This document shows positions 42,401-57,400 of a DNA stretch of 64,000 nt, piece by piece. Location: positions 2,604,001-2,668,000 of the forward strand of contig JAHQRK010000008.1 of the NCBI GenBank assembly GCA_019828595.1, written 5' to 3'. Made by a program: the position numbers and the translations under genes. The notes beneath the pieces were generated by a model. The model worked only from the letters and a program-made list of their open reading frames with translations, searched no databases and was not told the origin of the DNA. Numbering within the stretch: position 1 is the first letter of the stretch; each line of letters begins with the position of its first letter. The DNA is from Aphanomyces cochlioides (Eukaryota > Oomycota > Saprolegniomycetes > Saprolegniales > Verrucalvaceae).

Positions 42401-45400
42401 CATTGGATAACATTCATTGCTACATTTTGGACAACGTTATGCGACCTGTTCCTGTCGGTGTGGTTGGCGAGATATACCTTGGGGGTATCTGTGTCTCTCC
42501 TGGATACATCAATTTACCCGAACAAACTGCCGAACGCTTCTTGGACGATCCGTTTGTGTCTGGTGGTGGTCGAATGTTTCGAACAGGAGATTTCGGCCGA
42601 TTGCTCCCAAATGGAAACTTCGAAGTGCTAGGTCGAAAAGATAGTCAAGTGAAATTGAAAGGGTACCGTATCGAGTTGGAAGAAATCGGCGAAGCCATGA
42701 TGCGTCATCCCCAAGTGACAGCTGCAGCAGCCATTGTGAAAGACAAGACTCACCTTGTGGGTTATTTTACGCCTCCCACGGTGAACGTGGATGAGTTGCG
42801 AAGTGTGGTCTCGTCGTATTTGCCGGTGTATATGGTCCCTGCCGTCTGGGTTCCATTGGAATCTATGCCACAAAATGTGAACGGCAAGACGGACCGGTTG
42901 GCGTTGGAGGCCATGGATGTGATCGTGGAAGTCGAGTCATTGGAGACAGAAGTTGAAATTCAGCTGGCGACTGTTTGGTCAAAAGTTTTGGACGTTGACG
43001 TGAGTGAAATTGGCCGCAATACGTCTTTCTTTGCGTTGGGTGGTGACTCTTTGTCCATCATCAAGGTTGTGGCAGCTTGTCGTCAAGTTGGACTATCGAT
43101 CACGGTGGCTCAATTGTTCAAGGAGCCAATCTTACGTCAAGCAGCTGCAATTTGTGGTCGCGAAACAGCTATGGAGTGGCCCGCAGTCGTAATGTCTGAT
43201 TCAGTGTTGGAGGAAGTCGCCGAAGACTGGTCAAGTATTTTGAGCTTGAACGAGTACATGGTGTACCCCGTGACTCCCCTGCAAGCAGGTATGTTGTACT
43301 CCACAACGACAGACCGAACGGCGTATGTGATGCAACACACGTTTGACCTCGATGAAGCGTTGACGTTTGAGATGGTATCGAATGGATTTCTCCGTCTTGC
43401 CGAGCAGCATGAGATTCTACGAACGACGTTTGTGTCGCTGCAGTCTGGTTTGGTCCAAATTATCCGACGAGACACGGTTGGACATGTTGTTCGCCATGAG
43501 ACTGTATCGCGATTGGAAGATTTTTTGAAAGTAGATCATGATCGTGGGTTTGAACTCGGCGATCTGTTCTTTGTTCGATTGACCACGGTGTCGGATGATG
43601 TCGGAAGATATGCAGTGCTGACAATCCACCACACATTGTACGACGGATGGTCCCTTCCATTATTAGTGTCGGATCTCATGGAGGCTTTCCACGGCAGGCC
43701 TGTTTCTCCACGACCAAGCTTCCGAAGTTTGGTGGACTATATCCAAGCGCAGGACGAAGAGCGTACCCGTGTATACTGGCAAACAACATTGTCAGATGCA
43801 ACTCCATCGATTTTGGTGTCGCCAAATAGCCAAGGCGTGATTGAAAGTGATGAAATTGTATCCTCACTACACTTTGAAGTACCAGTTAGTGTATTGACTC
43901 AAGCTGCGAAGAATGCAGGCGTAACGCTGGCCACGCTGACCAAGTTTGCATGGGCTGCGACTCTTCGCAAATTCTTGCGACAAAGCGACATTGTCATGGG
44001 TCAAGTCATGTCAAATCGAAGTATTCCAGTGAAAGGAATCGAACGGTAGGAAATACTTTGTCCTTTGGGTGTTGAGTGAAATGTGTGTAGGATGTTGGGT
44101 GCCACTCTGAGCACCGTACCATGTCGAGTCAAATTGGATGACACTAAGTCAGTACTATCTCTTCTTCAAACACTACAGGCAGATCAAGGATCTCTGCTGG
44201 CACATTCTCATGCAAATTTGGTTGATATTAAGAAATGGAGTGGGGTTGGTCAAGAGTTATTCGACACATTATTCGTGTTCCAGCAAATGAATGAGCATTC
44301 AACAGATACGTCATCAAAATCTCAAGATATTGCTACAACTGAATTGCGATCCTCGACACATTACGTGTTTGAATTGGAGCTGTTTGTTCACGGCACGACC
44401 CTGTTTGCCGAGGCAATGATAAACTTTGCTTTGATATCGGCACATCAAGCGCATTGGGTTATGGAAGAATTCAAGTTTACCCTGGATCAGGCGGTTTGCG
44501 CAATTGAATCTCAAAGCACTCCATCTGCCTTGTGGAATCTATCTTCAGTGCACATGCAAAAGATCCACGAGTCATCGTTCGGACGTCAAGTGCCTCTGCC
44601 TTACGAGTTGTTGCACCACGCGTTTGAAGAGCGAGCGGCCAAGAAGCCCCATTTGTTGGCCGTCGAATACGAAGGAAAGAGTATTACATATGGAGAGTTG
44701 AACGACCAGGCGACGACGTTGGCTCATGAGTTGGTGTCTTTGGGCGTTGGCGTCGGAAGCCGAGTGGCTGTGGTGATGGAGCGGTGTTTGGAATTTCCGA
44801 TTGGTTTGTTGGCAGTGTTGAAAGCCGGAGGGTCGATGATGCCGCTGGACGCCACGTTCCCAGCGAACCGTTTGACGTTTATGTTGGGCGATGCGAATGC
44901 GTCTGTGGTGGTGACGACTGAGCAGTACCGAGCTCAGGTGGAAGCATTGACTTTGGATATTCCGGTGGTGTATGTTAGCTCGACTGAGTTGGCAGCATCT
45001 CAGAAGACGATGGCTTTGATTTCACCGGCGACACGCAACGATGAAGCGTACGTTGTGTATACGTCTGGATCAACAGGGAAGCCAAAGGGCGTACCTGTGT
45101 TGCATTGTGGTGCCGTCAACTGTATTGAATTTGATCTGGGTGATATGTTTATCGACGAAGGAATGCGAATGATGCAATTTCGAGCTATTGGCAGTGACGT
45201 GTTTGAGTGGGAGGTGTGGAAAGCTCTGAGCCGCGGAGCTGGACTTGTATTTCGTTCTGATAATGTTTTCACCACTTTGATCACTGTCGACATCCTATCA
45301 TGCACTCCTACTGGATTATCCTTGCTGGGCAACCCGAAGCAATACCCGAATTTGAAACTTGTTGCGGTTGGTGGGGAGGCATTGTCGACGTCATTGAAAG

Positions 45401-48400
45401 ACCTGTGGTCGGAACATGTTGTGCTGACAAATTGTTATGGACCATCTGAATGCGCCATACAAACCCACGAACGTCAGTTACATACTGATACTCCTGTTAC
45501 CGTCGGTAAACCAATGCAAAACGTATCTTGCTACATTCTAGATGAAAGTCAGCGTCAGGTTCCAGTTGGTGCGGTAGGAGAATTCTACTTGGGTGGTATT
45601 TGTGTCTCTCCTGGATACATCAATTTACCCGAACAAACTGCCGAACGCTTCTTGGACGATCCGTTTGTGTCTGGTGGTGGTCGAATGTTTCGAACAGGAG
45701 ATTTCGGCCGATTGCTCCCAAATGGAAACTTCGAAGTGCTAGGTCGAAAAGATAGTCAAGTGAAATTGAAAGGGTACCGTATCGAGTTGGAAGAAATCGG
45801 CGAAGCCATGATGCGTCATCCCCAAGTGACAGCTGCAGCAGCCATTGTGAAAGACAAGACTCACCTTGTGGGTTATTTTACGCCTCCCACGGTGAACGTG
45901 GATGAGTTGCGAAGTGTGGTTTCGTCGTATTTGCCGGTGTACATGGTCCCTGCCGTCTGGGTTCCATTGGAATCCATGCCTCAAAGTACGAGTGGAAAAA
46001 CTGACCGGTTGGCGTTGGAGGCAATGGACGTGATTGTGGAAGTCGAGTCATTGGAGACCGAAGTTGAAAAACGCTTTGCCATCGTGTGGTCACAAGTACT
46101 CAAGGTTGACGCAAGCAAAATCGGTCGGACGACGTCGTTTTTCGCTCTGGGAGGCGATTCTATCTCTGCCATCCGCCTTGTTGCAAAGGCAAAACAAGCT
46201 GGTTTCGTTTTGACAAGCTCCTTGGTGATGAAACATTCAACGCTAGATGCGATGCTCCGAGTGGCTAAGCTAGATCAAGTTGAGTTGTCTGCATCAAAGT
46301 CTGACAATGTCCATGGCATCGTTCCGTTGACGCCAATCCAACACGCGACGTTCGAACATCCTTGGAAGAATATTCATTTTTGGAATCTGTCGATGACGTT
46401 GAAGCCACGCTCCACCGTCGGACAGTCTGAGCTGGAGGACGCTGTATCCCAATTGGTAGCACATCACGACATGCTTCGAGCACGATTCAGGCACAGTGAC
46501 GACGAGGGTTGGTCGCAATATATCCTCCAGAAATCTGAGAGTGGCAGTCCCAATGTTCGTCTCGTGGACATTGGAGGATTTGAAGATCTGGAAGATGCCA
46601 TTCTTGAGGTGGAGCGGTCGTTGAATTTGATCAACGGGCCTGTGTATGCAGTGACAGTGTTCGTGACTCCCGAGAATGTGCAGTACTTGCAATTCACAGC
46701 CCACCATACAATCTTGGATCTCGTGTCATGGCGTGTCCTGATCGACGACTTGGAATCTATTTTGCGTGGCCGACAAATGAGTGCGAAATCAATGTCGTTC
46801 AAAGAATGGTCCGAATTGTTGAGTGCAAAAGCGCTTGAGTGGGACGGATCGGCGTGGGAAGAATACATGAGCGACGATGTAGTACCTCCGACAGTTCCAA
46901 GGTACGACTTGTGGCACTTATATTTTCAAACTTAGTTCTCTCTGTAGTCGTGTCTCAGTGAATGCGATTGGTGTGTTGGAGGAAGACATTTCTTCGAAGC
47001 TGGATCTTGCAAACACAAAGTACGGTACGAACATTCAAGAGTTGGCCCTTGCAGCATTGACGGGGTCGTTGGCCGAGTTACGCGATGCTGACTTGGCTGT
47101 AATGCTTGAGGGTCACGGCCGCGAGCCTTGGTCGAGCGACATTGACATTATGTCGACAGTGGGGTGGTTTACTTGCGAATATCCTGTCAAGTTCACGGCA
47201 ACCAGTGATATTGGAGATCTATTGCGCCAAGTGAAACAGAAAGTTCGTGGCGTGCCACACAAGGGTCTGTCTTACGGAGCCATTAAGCATTTAGTCCCTG
47301 CGTCTGAATCAGCACAGAAAATCAAGATGCATCGACGTCACAACATTGGCTTCAACTACATGGGTCGATTCCAGGAGGCGAGTTCCGGTAATGGATACCT
47401 TGAAATGATGCACGGATTATCAGTGCCTCAGTTCGCCGGTGACGAAACTCCGCTATCAACAGGAATACTCTTGTTGTCTCACAATGAAGGTAAACTGATG
47501 TTATCTGCGATGATGGAGGACTGGCAGTTCTCTGCTGTCGAATTGGATGCTTGGATGGAATCGTGGGTCAAGTGGATGCGTCGTATTGTTGACCACTGCC
47601 TGGATCCGTCGACTCTTGGTGGCAAAACGTTGTATGATTTGCCTCTGTTAGGCTCATTGTCTGTGGTGAAAGAAGCAGAGGCTGAACTGGTGAAAACTTT
47701 GAATTTGCGACCAAGTGATGTAGACGATATTTACCCCACGACGCCATTGCAGAGTGGTTTCATTTGGGCGATGCTACAAGATCCATCTGAATACGTGCTA
47801 CAATCTGCAATTGATATTCGCGGAGACTTTGATTTTGCGCGTTTCAAAGCGTGTTGGCATGAGTTGGCCCGTCAAACGGATATTCTACGCACAGTGTTTT
47901 TGTCGACAACACATGGTATTTTCCAGGCGGTAACGAAGGACGATTTATCGGAGTGGCGAATGTTGGACGAAGTTTGGTCGGTGGAAGAAGTGGGAGACCG
48001 CTCGGATGCCTATTTTGCCGCAGACCGTAGACGTGGATTTTCTCTCGAAAGTCGATCGTTTCAGCGTTTTTGCGGTGTACGTATATCAGGTATAATTGGT
48101 GACTATGACTTCATGATTTACCGTGTGCTAGATGGCCGTTTGCGCATCTTCTGGACGAAACATCACTCTGTCACGGATGGTTGGTCGTCGCCAATGCTGC
48201 TCAACAACTTCTTCTCGCTGTGCTATGATGAAGAGACAATGCCTACAACTCCTTTCAGAAACCATATTGAATGGTTGACAAAGCAGGATACAGAGAGTAG
48301 CAAAGTGTTTTGGAGAGAATCTTTGAAGAACTTGGACAAGACCACACCTCTTGTCTTCCCAAAGCCAGAGGAATCTCCCATGAATGAAGGAAAATATGCA

Positions 48401-51400
48401 AATGCGACAAGTACCGTGCATCTACCCGACTTAAAAGAGGTCTGCAAGCGTCTTGGTACAACAGCGAGTACAATCTTCCGAACGGCTTGGTCTTTGGTGT
48501 TGCAGCAGTACACTCGAAGCGATTACATCAAGTTTGGATCAGTGGTTTCTGGTCGAGACAGTGATGTGGAAGGGGTTGAACAGTATGTGTCCAATGTCTT
48601 GACGATGTTTAATTCTTTTGTAGAATTATTGGCGTGATGATCAACACTGTCCCCATATTGGTGAATGTGTCACCGTCGTTGACGATTTCACAAGTGATAT
48701 CAAGTGTTCATGATTATTCTGTTGATCTTGCGCACCATGGTCACTACAGTTTGTCCGACATCAAGAGTTGGTCGCAGGCAACAATGACAGATGACATCTT
48801 CGAGACCATTGTGGCTTACGAAAACTATCCTTCTGTCGAGGAAAAGGCCACTGAAACGCGCTCATATTCCTTCGACATGATAGCAGCTGCTGAAAGCACG
48901 GATGCAAAATTGACGGTGGCAATTGTCCCCGATGATGACGACCATCACATCTTTTTTTCGTACAGCACGAGCGATGTAAGTCCAAGTGTTATCCGAATGC
49001 TCCAAGACCGTTTTGCTGCTGTAATTACCAAGATTACGTGCCAAGAGTGGTTGGACAAGGCGGTGATTGATTTGGACGAGCCTTGCGATTACGAGCGATC
49101 GATTTTACAAACAAGTTGCTATGGTCCATCCAATCCTCTGCCTTACGAGTTGTTGCACCACGCGTTTGAAGAGCGAGCGGCCAAGAAGCCCCATTTGTTG
49201 GCCGTCGAATACGAAGGAAAGAGTATTACATATGGAGAGTTGAACGACCAGGCGACGACGTTGGCTCATGAGTTGGTGTCTTTGGGCGTTGGCGTCGGAA
49301 GCCGAGTGGCTGTGGTGATGGAGCGGTGTTTGGAATTTCCGATTGGTTTGTTGGCAGTGTTGAAAGCCGGAGGGTCGATGATGCCGCTGGACGCCACGTT
49401 CCCAGCGAACCGTTTGACGTTTATGTTGGGCGATGCGAATGCGTCTGTGGTGGTGACGACTGAGCAGTACCGAGCTCAGGTGGAAGCATTGACTTTGGAT
49501 ATTCCGGTGGTTTATTTTCAGCTGGACCAGCAAGCAAGCAAACAATTGACTCCATTTTTATCTGCTGTACCCACGCGATATGACGAAGCTTTTATTGTTT
49601 ATACCTCAGGTTCGACCGGTAAGCCAAAAGGGGTACCTGTGCTACACGGCGGAGCTGTCAACACAATTTTGTCGTCATACAAAGAAATGTTTGCAGAAGG
49701 GTTTCGAGTTGCTCAAATATTTTCAGTTGCTTTCGATGGTTGTCAATTGGATATTTGGTGTGTACTTTCAAACGGAGCAATATTGGTTCTTCGTGGGGAG
49801 AATCTAATGGATGTTGTGAATACGGCGGACAGCTTTTTTATTACACCGACAGCATTGAGCCTCCTTGGAGATCCTGCAGAGTACCCCAAGCTGAAATATA
49901 TTGTTGTTGGTGGTGAGCCTATAACAACAGCCTTGAAGGACCTCTGGTTACCGTATGTGACTCTAGTAAATAAGTATGGACCTACCGAGTGCTCTATGGT
50001 TACCCACGAAAAATTACTTTCATTAGAAGATGCCATAACGATAGGAAGGCCTTATCAAAATGTCAACTCCTACATTTTGGATGACTCACTGCGACAAGTG
50101 CCTGTCGGCGTCATCGGAGAGATATATTTGGGTGGCATCTGCCCCTCCCCAGGCTATATCAATCTGTCGCGACAGACAGCAGAACGCTTTTTGGACGATC
50201 CATTTGTGTCGGGCGGTCGCATGTTCAAGTCTGGGGATTTTGGCCGGCTACTTCCCAATGGCAATTTCGAAGTAATTGGCCGAAAGGACAATCAAGTCAA
50301 GTTAAAGGGATACCGTATCGAGCTGGACGAAATCAGTGAAGCCATGATGCGTCACCCCGATGTGACAGCTGCTGCCGCGATTGTGAAGGACAAGGCATAT
50401 ATTGTAGGATATTTTACGCCGACTACTGTCAACGTGGACGAGTTGCGAAGCATGGTGACAACATATTTACCCGTGTACATGGTACCCGCTGTATGGATAC
50501 CCTTGGAATCAATGCCTCAAAATACAAACGACAAAACAGACAGGTTAGCATTGGAGGCCATGGAAGTGGTGTTGAACGTAGAATCACTGGAGACTGAGGT
50601 GGAAGTTCAACTTGCTGCTATTTGGTCGAAGGTGTTGAAAGTGGATGTGAGTGGAATCGGCCGGAATACGTCCTTCTTTGCATTGGGTGGTGACTCGCTG
50701 TCGATCATCAAAGTGGTTTCGGCTTGTCGTCAAGTTGGATTGTCCATTACAGTGGCTCAGTTGTTCAAGGAGCCGGTCTTATCTCGAGCGGCTGAGATTT
50801 GTGGTCAAGACTTGGTGGTGGAGTGGCCAGTTGTGAGCATACCAGAAGCAGTTGTGAACGAAGTGGCAGATGATTGGACCGTCGCTTTGAACTTGCATGA
50901 GTATGTTGTGTACCCTGTCACCCCATTGCAGGCAGGTATGTTGTATTCGACAACGACAAATCGATCGGCGTATGTAATGCAGCACATTTTTGAGCTCAGC
51001 GACGAATGGACGACGGAGACAGTACACCAAGGATATCTTCGTGCGGCACAGGAAATTGAAGTACTTCGCACGACGTTTGTGTCTTTGCAGTCTGGTTTGA
51101 CACAAATCATTCGACAAGATGTCGCTGGTCTCACAGTGAAGCATACGGCAGTGACTCACTTGGAGGAATTCTTGAAGGCTGACCATGAGCGTGGGTTTGA
51201 ACTGGGTGATCGGTATTTTACTCGATTGTCCACTGTGACAGACAATCACGGATCTTATGCAGTGTTGACCATCCACCACACCTTGTACGACGGCTGGTCT
51301 CTTCCGTTACTGGTGTCTGATTTGTCGGATGCATTCAGCGGCAGATCGATTCCACACCGTCCAAGCTTCCGAACATTTGTTGACTATATTCAGGCTCAAG

Positions 51401-54400
51401 ACGAGGAGAAGACTCGCTCTTATTGGCAAAGGATGTTGTCAGGTGCGCTTCCTTCTATTCTCGCACCTGCTAGCAATAAGATTGCGGCTGCTGACGACGA
51501 GGTGTCGTCTGTGCACTTCGAGGTAGCTGTGAGCGACTTGGCTCATGCTGCTAAGAGTGCCGGCGTGACCCTGGCTACGTTGACGAAATTCGCTTGGGCT
51601 GTGACTCTACGCAAATATTTGCGACAGAATGACATTGTAATGGGCCAGGTTATGTCAAATCGTAACATCCCCGTCAAAGGGATCGATAGGTACGGACGAC
51701 GAGTTGATCCTGTTTCTAATATGCATTGTCTAGAATGTTGGGCGCCACCTTGAGCACAGTTCCATGCCGAATCAAACTGGATGACTCCAAGTCGGTCATT
51801 TTGCATCTACAAGAGGTGCAATCGGGTCAAGGTTCTATGTTGTCCCATTCTCATGCAAGCCTCGTTGACGTGAAGAAGTGGAGTGGTATTAGTCAAGATT
51901 TGTTCGACACTTTGTTTGTGTTTCAACAGATGCAAGCGGACTCCGTGGACTCGGAGGATGCTCGCAAAGACTTCCCATTGCGTCCTTCGACGCACTACGC
52001 ACTGGAGCTGGAGCTCTTTGTTGCAGGCTCAAAGTTGCACTTTGACGCTACTATTGACTTTACACGGTTGACGCCTTGCCAAGCTCGTATGATTTTGGAA
52101 GAATTCCAGTTTACGTTGGAGCAAGTCCGAACTGCTGTGGCATCTGATAGCTCGTCGTCCGAGTTGTGGGACTTGTCACATACACAAAAGACGATGATTC
52201 AGAAATCGTCATTTGGACCCGTTGCTCCTTTGCCGTATGAGCTACTGCATCATGCGTTTGAAGCAAGGGCTGTTGCAAAACCCGACTTGCTTGCTGTCGA
52301 ATACGAAGGTCGTGGTATCACCTACGGCGAGCTCAATAATATGGCGACTACTCTGGCTCATCAGTTGGTGTCTCTGGGTGTTGGTGTTGGCAGTCGTGTT
52401 GCAGTGGTGATGGAGCGATGTTTGGAATTTCCGATTGGTCTATTGGCGGTGCTGAAAGCTGGAGGTTCGATGATGCCTCTTGACGCTACTTTCCCGACAA
52501 ACCGTTTGACATTCATGTTGGAGGACGCCAATGTATCTGTCGTGGTGACGACTGAGGATTGCAGAGAACAAGTGGAAGCGTTGTGTCTGACGATTCCAGT
52601 GGTTTACTTGACGTCTGATGAACTATCTGTGATCCAAATGGCTTCAGAGTTGAAGAGCTTGGCCACTCGTAACGATGAAGCCTATGTTGTGTACACGTCT
52701 GGATCAACCGGAAAGCCGAAGGGTGTTCCTGTCCTGCACGCTGGTATTGTAAACTCGTTATCGTTTTCCTGTCAGGAAATGTTTGATGAAGGCTTGCGTG
52801 TTGCTCAAATTCTTGCAATTGGCTTTGATGGATGTCAATTAGATATTTGGAGTTCTTTATCGCGTGGCGCCACACTCGTTCTACGTGGAGAAAATCTTTT
52901 CCAAACATTGTCGAGCGTAAACACACTTGTGTGTACGCCGACAGCTTTGTCGTTGCTTGGTGACCCTGTAAGCTACCCAGAAATGAAATATGTTGCCGTT
53001 GCAGGAGAGCAGATACAATCCTCGTTGAAGAACAAATGGGCTCAGGCCGTTACTCTTATGAACAGGTACGGACCCACCGAATGTGCTGTTGAGACGCATG
53101 AGACAAAGCTACAAATCAATGCTTCTATCAACATCGGGCGCCCACTCAGTAACACAAGGTCGTATATTTTGGACGCGTCAATGCGTCAAGTACCAGTGGG
53201 TGTAGTTGGCGAGATCTATTTGGGTGGTATCTGCGTCTCCCCAGGCTATATCAATTTACCTAACCAATCGGCGGAACGATTTTTGGAAGATCCTTTCGTG
53301 TCTGGTGGTCGCATGTTCAAGTCTGGCGATTACGGCCGCTTGCTTCCAAACGGCTGCTTCGAGGTCCATGGTCGCATGGATAATCAGGTCAAACTGAAAG
53401 GGTATCGTATTGAGCTGGAAGAAATCAGTGAAGCCATGATGCGTCACCCCGATGTGACAGCTGCTGCCGCGATTGTGAAGGACAAGACTCATATCGTGAG
53501 CTATTTTACTCCCTTGACAGTGAACGTGGAAGAGCTGCGAAGCCTGGTGTCCACATACTTGCCAGTGTACATGGTACCGGCAGTGTGGGTACCCTTGGAA
53601 TCGATGCCTCAAAGCACGAGCGGCAAGACTGACCGATTAGCATTGGAGGCCATGGAAGTGGTGTTGAACGTAGAATCACTGGAGACTGAGGTGGAAGTTC
53701 AACTTGCTGCTATTTGGTCGAAGGTGTTGAAAGTGGATGTGAGTGGAATCGGCCGGAATACGTCCTTCTTTGCATTGGGTGGTGACTCGCTGTCGATCAT
53801 CAAAGTGGTTTCGGCTTGTCGTCAAGTTGGATTGTCCATTACAGTGGCTCAGTTGTTCAAGGAGCCGGTCTTATCTCGAGCGGCTGAGATTTGTGGTCAA
53901 GACTTGGTGGTGGAGTGGCCAGTTGTGAGCATACCAGAAGCAGTTGTGAACGAAGTGGCAGATGATTGGACCGTCGCTTTGAACTTGCATGAGTATGTTG
54001 TGTACCCTGTCACCCCATTGCAGGCAGGTATGTTGTATTCGACAACGACAAATCGATCGGCGTATGTAATGCAGCACATTTTTGAGCTCAGCGACGAATG
54101 GACGACGGAGACAGTACACCAAGGATATCTTCGTGCGGCACAGGAAATTGAAGTACTTCGCACGACGTTTGTGTCTTTGCAGTCTGGTTTGACACAAATC
54201 ATTCGACAAGATGTCGCTGGTCTCACAGTGAAGCATACGGCAGTGACTCACTTGGAGGAATTCTTGAAGGCTGACCATGAGCGTGGGTTTGAACTGGGTG
54301 ATCGGTATTTTACTCGATTGTCCACTGTGACAGACAATCACGGATCTTATGCAGTGTTGACCATCCACCACACCTTGTACGACGGCTGGTCTCTTCCGTT

Positions 54401-57400
54401 ACTGGTGTCTGATTTGTCGGATGCATTCAGCGGCAGATCGATTCCACACCGTCCAAGCTTCCGAACATTTGTTGACTATATTCAGGCTCAAGACGAGGAG
54501 AAGACTCGCTCTTATTGGCAAAGGATGTTGTCAGGTGCGCTTCCTTCTATTCTCGCACCTGCTAGCAATAAGATTGCGGCTGCTGACGACGAGGTGTCGT
54601 CTGTGCACTTCGAGGTAGCTGTGAGCGACTTGGCTCATGCTGCTAAGAGTGCCGGCGTGACCCTGGCTACGTTGACGAAATTCGCTTGGGCTGTGACTCT
54701 ACGCAAATATTTGCGACAGAATGACATTGTAATGGGCCAGGTTATGTCAAATCGTAACATCCCCGTCAAAGGGATCGATAGGTACGGACGACGAGTTGAT
54801 CCTGTTTCTAATATGCATTGTCTAGAATGTTGGGCGCCACCTTGAGCACAGTTCCATGCCGAATCAAACTGGATGACTCCAAGTCGGTCATTTTGCATCT
54901 ACAAGAGGTGCAATCGGGTCAAGGTTCTATGTTGTCCCATTCTCATGCAAGCCTCGTTGACGTGAAGAAGTGGAGTGGTATTAGTCAAGATTTGTTCGAC
55001 ACTTTGTTTGTGTTTCAACAGATGCAAGCGGACTCCGTGGACTCGGAGGATGCTCGCAAAGACTTCCCATTGCGTCCTTCGACGCACTACGCACTGGAGC
55101 TGGAGCTCTTTGTTGCAGGCTCAAAGTTGCACTTTGACGCTACTATTGACTTTACACGGTTGACGCCTTGCCAAGCTCGTATGATTTTGGAAGAATTCCA
55201 GTTTACGTTGGAGCAAGTCCGAACTGCTGTGGCATCTGATAGCTCGTCGTCCGAGTTGTGGGACTTGTCACATACACAAAAGACGATGATTCAGAAATCG
55301 TCATTTGGACCCGTTGCTCCTTTGCCGTATGAGCTACTGCATCATGCGTTTGAAGCAAGGGCTGTTGCAAAACCCGACTTGCTTGCTGTCGAATACGAAG
55401 GTCGTGGTATCACCTACGGCGAGCTCAATAATATGGCGACTACTCTGGCTCATCAGTTGGTGTCTCTGGGTGTTGGTGTTGGCAGTCGTGTTGCAGTGGT
55501 GATGGAGCGATGTTTGGAATTTCCGATTGGTCTATTGGCGGTGCTGAAAGCTGGAGGTTCGATGATGCCTCTTGACGCTACTTTCCCGACAAACCGTTTG
55601 ACATTCATGTTGGAGGACGCCAATGTATCTGTCGTGGTGACGACTGAGGATTGCAGAGAACAAGTGGAAGCGTTGTGTCTGACGATTCCAGTGGTTTACT
55701 TGACGTCTGATGAACTATCTGTGATCCAAATGGCTTCAGAGTTGAAGAGCTTGGCCACTCGTAACGATGAAGCCTATGTTGTGTACACGTCTGGATCAAC
55801 CGGAAAGCCGAAGGGTGTTCCAGTTCTTCATTGCGGTGCAGTGAATTGTATTGAATTTGATTTGGGAGATCTATTCATTTCTGAGGGAATGCGAATGCTT
55901 CAATTCCGAGCGATTGGAAGTGATATCTTTGAATGGGAAGTTTGGAAGACACTGAGTCGAGGAGCTGCACTTGTGTTCCGCTCAGAGAGTATTTTCGAAT
56001 CTTTGATCACAGTGGACATTTTATCGTGTACTCCAACCGGGTTGTCTATTCTTGGACATCCTAATCAATATCCTAACCTCAAGTTTGTTGCAGTGGGCGG
56101 TGAAGCATTACCTCCAGCGCTGAAGGACTTGTGGGCTCAGCACGTCGTGCTGACGAATTGCTATGGCCCATCCGAATGCGCCATGCAAACTCATGAGTGC
56201 CAACTGTGGCCAGGCGTACCTATTTCGATTGGTTTGCCGATGCAAAACGTAGCTTGCTACATTCTGGACAGCAACAAACACCAAGTTCCTGTGGGTGTAG
56301 TTGGCGAGATCTATTTGGGTGGTATCTGCGTCTCCCCAGGCTATATCAATTTACCTAACCAATCGGCGGAACGATTTTTGGAAGATCCTTTCGTGTCTGG
56401 TGGTCGCATGTTCAAGTCTGGCGATTACGGCCGCTTGCTTCCAAACGGCTGCTTCGAGGTCCATGGTCGCATGGATAATCAGGTCAAACTGAAAGGGTAT
56501 CGTATTGAGCTGGAAGAAATCAGTGAAGCCATGATGCGTCACCCCGATGTGACAGCTGCTGCCGCGATTGTGAAGGACAAGACTCATATCGTGAGCTATT
56601 TTACTCCCTTGACAGTGAACGTGGAAGAGCTGCGAAGCCTGGTGTCCACATACTTGCCAGTGTACATGGTACCGGCAGTGTGGGTACCCTTGGAATCGAT
56701 GCCTCAAAGCACGAGCGGCAAGACTGACCGATTAGCATTGGAGGCCATGGAAGTGGTGTTGAACGTAGAATCACTGGAGACTGAGGTGGAAGTTCAACTT
56801 GCTGCTATTTGGTCGAAGGTGTTGAAAGTGGATGTGAGTGGAATCGGCCGGAATACGTCCTTCTTTGCATTGGGTGGTGACTCGCTGTCGATCATCAAAG
56901 TGGTTTCGGCTTGTCGTCAAGTTGGATTGTCCATTACAGTGGCTCAGTTGTTCAAGGAGCCGGTCTTATCTCGAGCGGCTGAGATTTGTGGTCAAGACTT
57001 GGTGGTGGAGTGGCCAGTTGTGAGCATACCAGAAGCAGTTGTGAACGAAGTGGCAGATGATTGGACCGTCGCTTTGAACTTGCATGAGTATGTTGTGTAC
57101 CCTGTCACCCCATTGCAGGCAGGTATGTTGTATTCGACAACGACAAATCGATCGGCGTATGTAATGCAGCACATTTTTGAGCTCAGCGACGAATGGACGA
57201 CGGAGACAGTACACCAAGGATATCTTCGTGCGGCACAGGAAATTGAAGTACTTCGCACGACGTTTGTGTCTTTGCAGTCTGGTTTGACACAAATCATTCG
57301 ACAAGATGTCGCTGGTCTCACAGTGAAGCATACGGCAGTGACTCACTTGGAGGAATTCTTGAAGGCTGACCATGAGCGTGGGTTTGAACTGGGTGATCGG

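Larger units (their letters stand above)
7783..49510 (+). repeat. Homogenised module array, family 1 (modules 2-12 and half of 13)
   Basis: C, A-flank, T and E segments recur with few base differences. Clear alignments are 7790-10740 with 15440-18390 (offset 7,650), 10344-15140 with 21100-25898 (offset 10,756-10,758), and 36444-41950 with 44091-49510 (offset 7,647-7,650). The first half of each A domain (about 450 nt ending near VVYVSSTEL) and its last 700 nt or so are shared by all. The central A cassette differs by class. The array is prone to collapse or chimerism in assembly. Confidence 0.85.
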
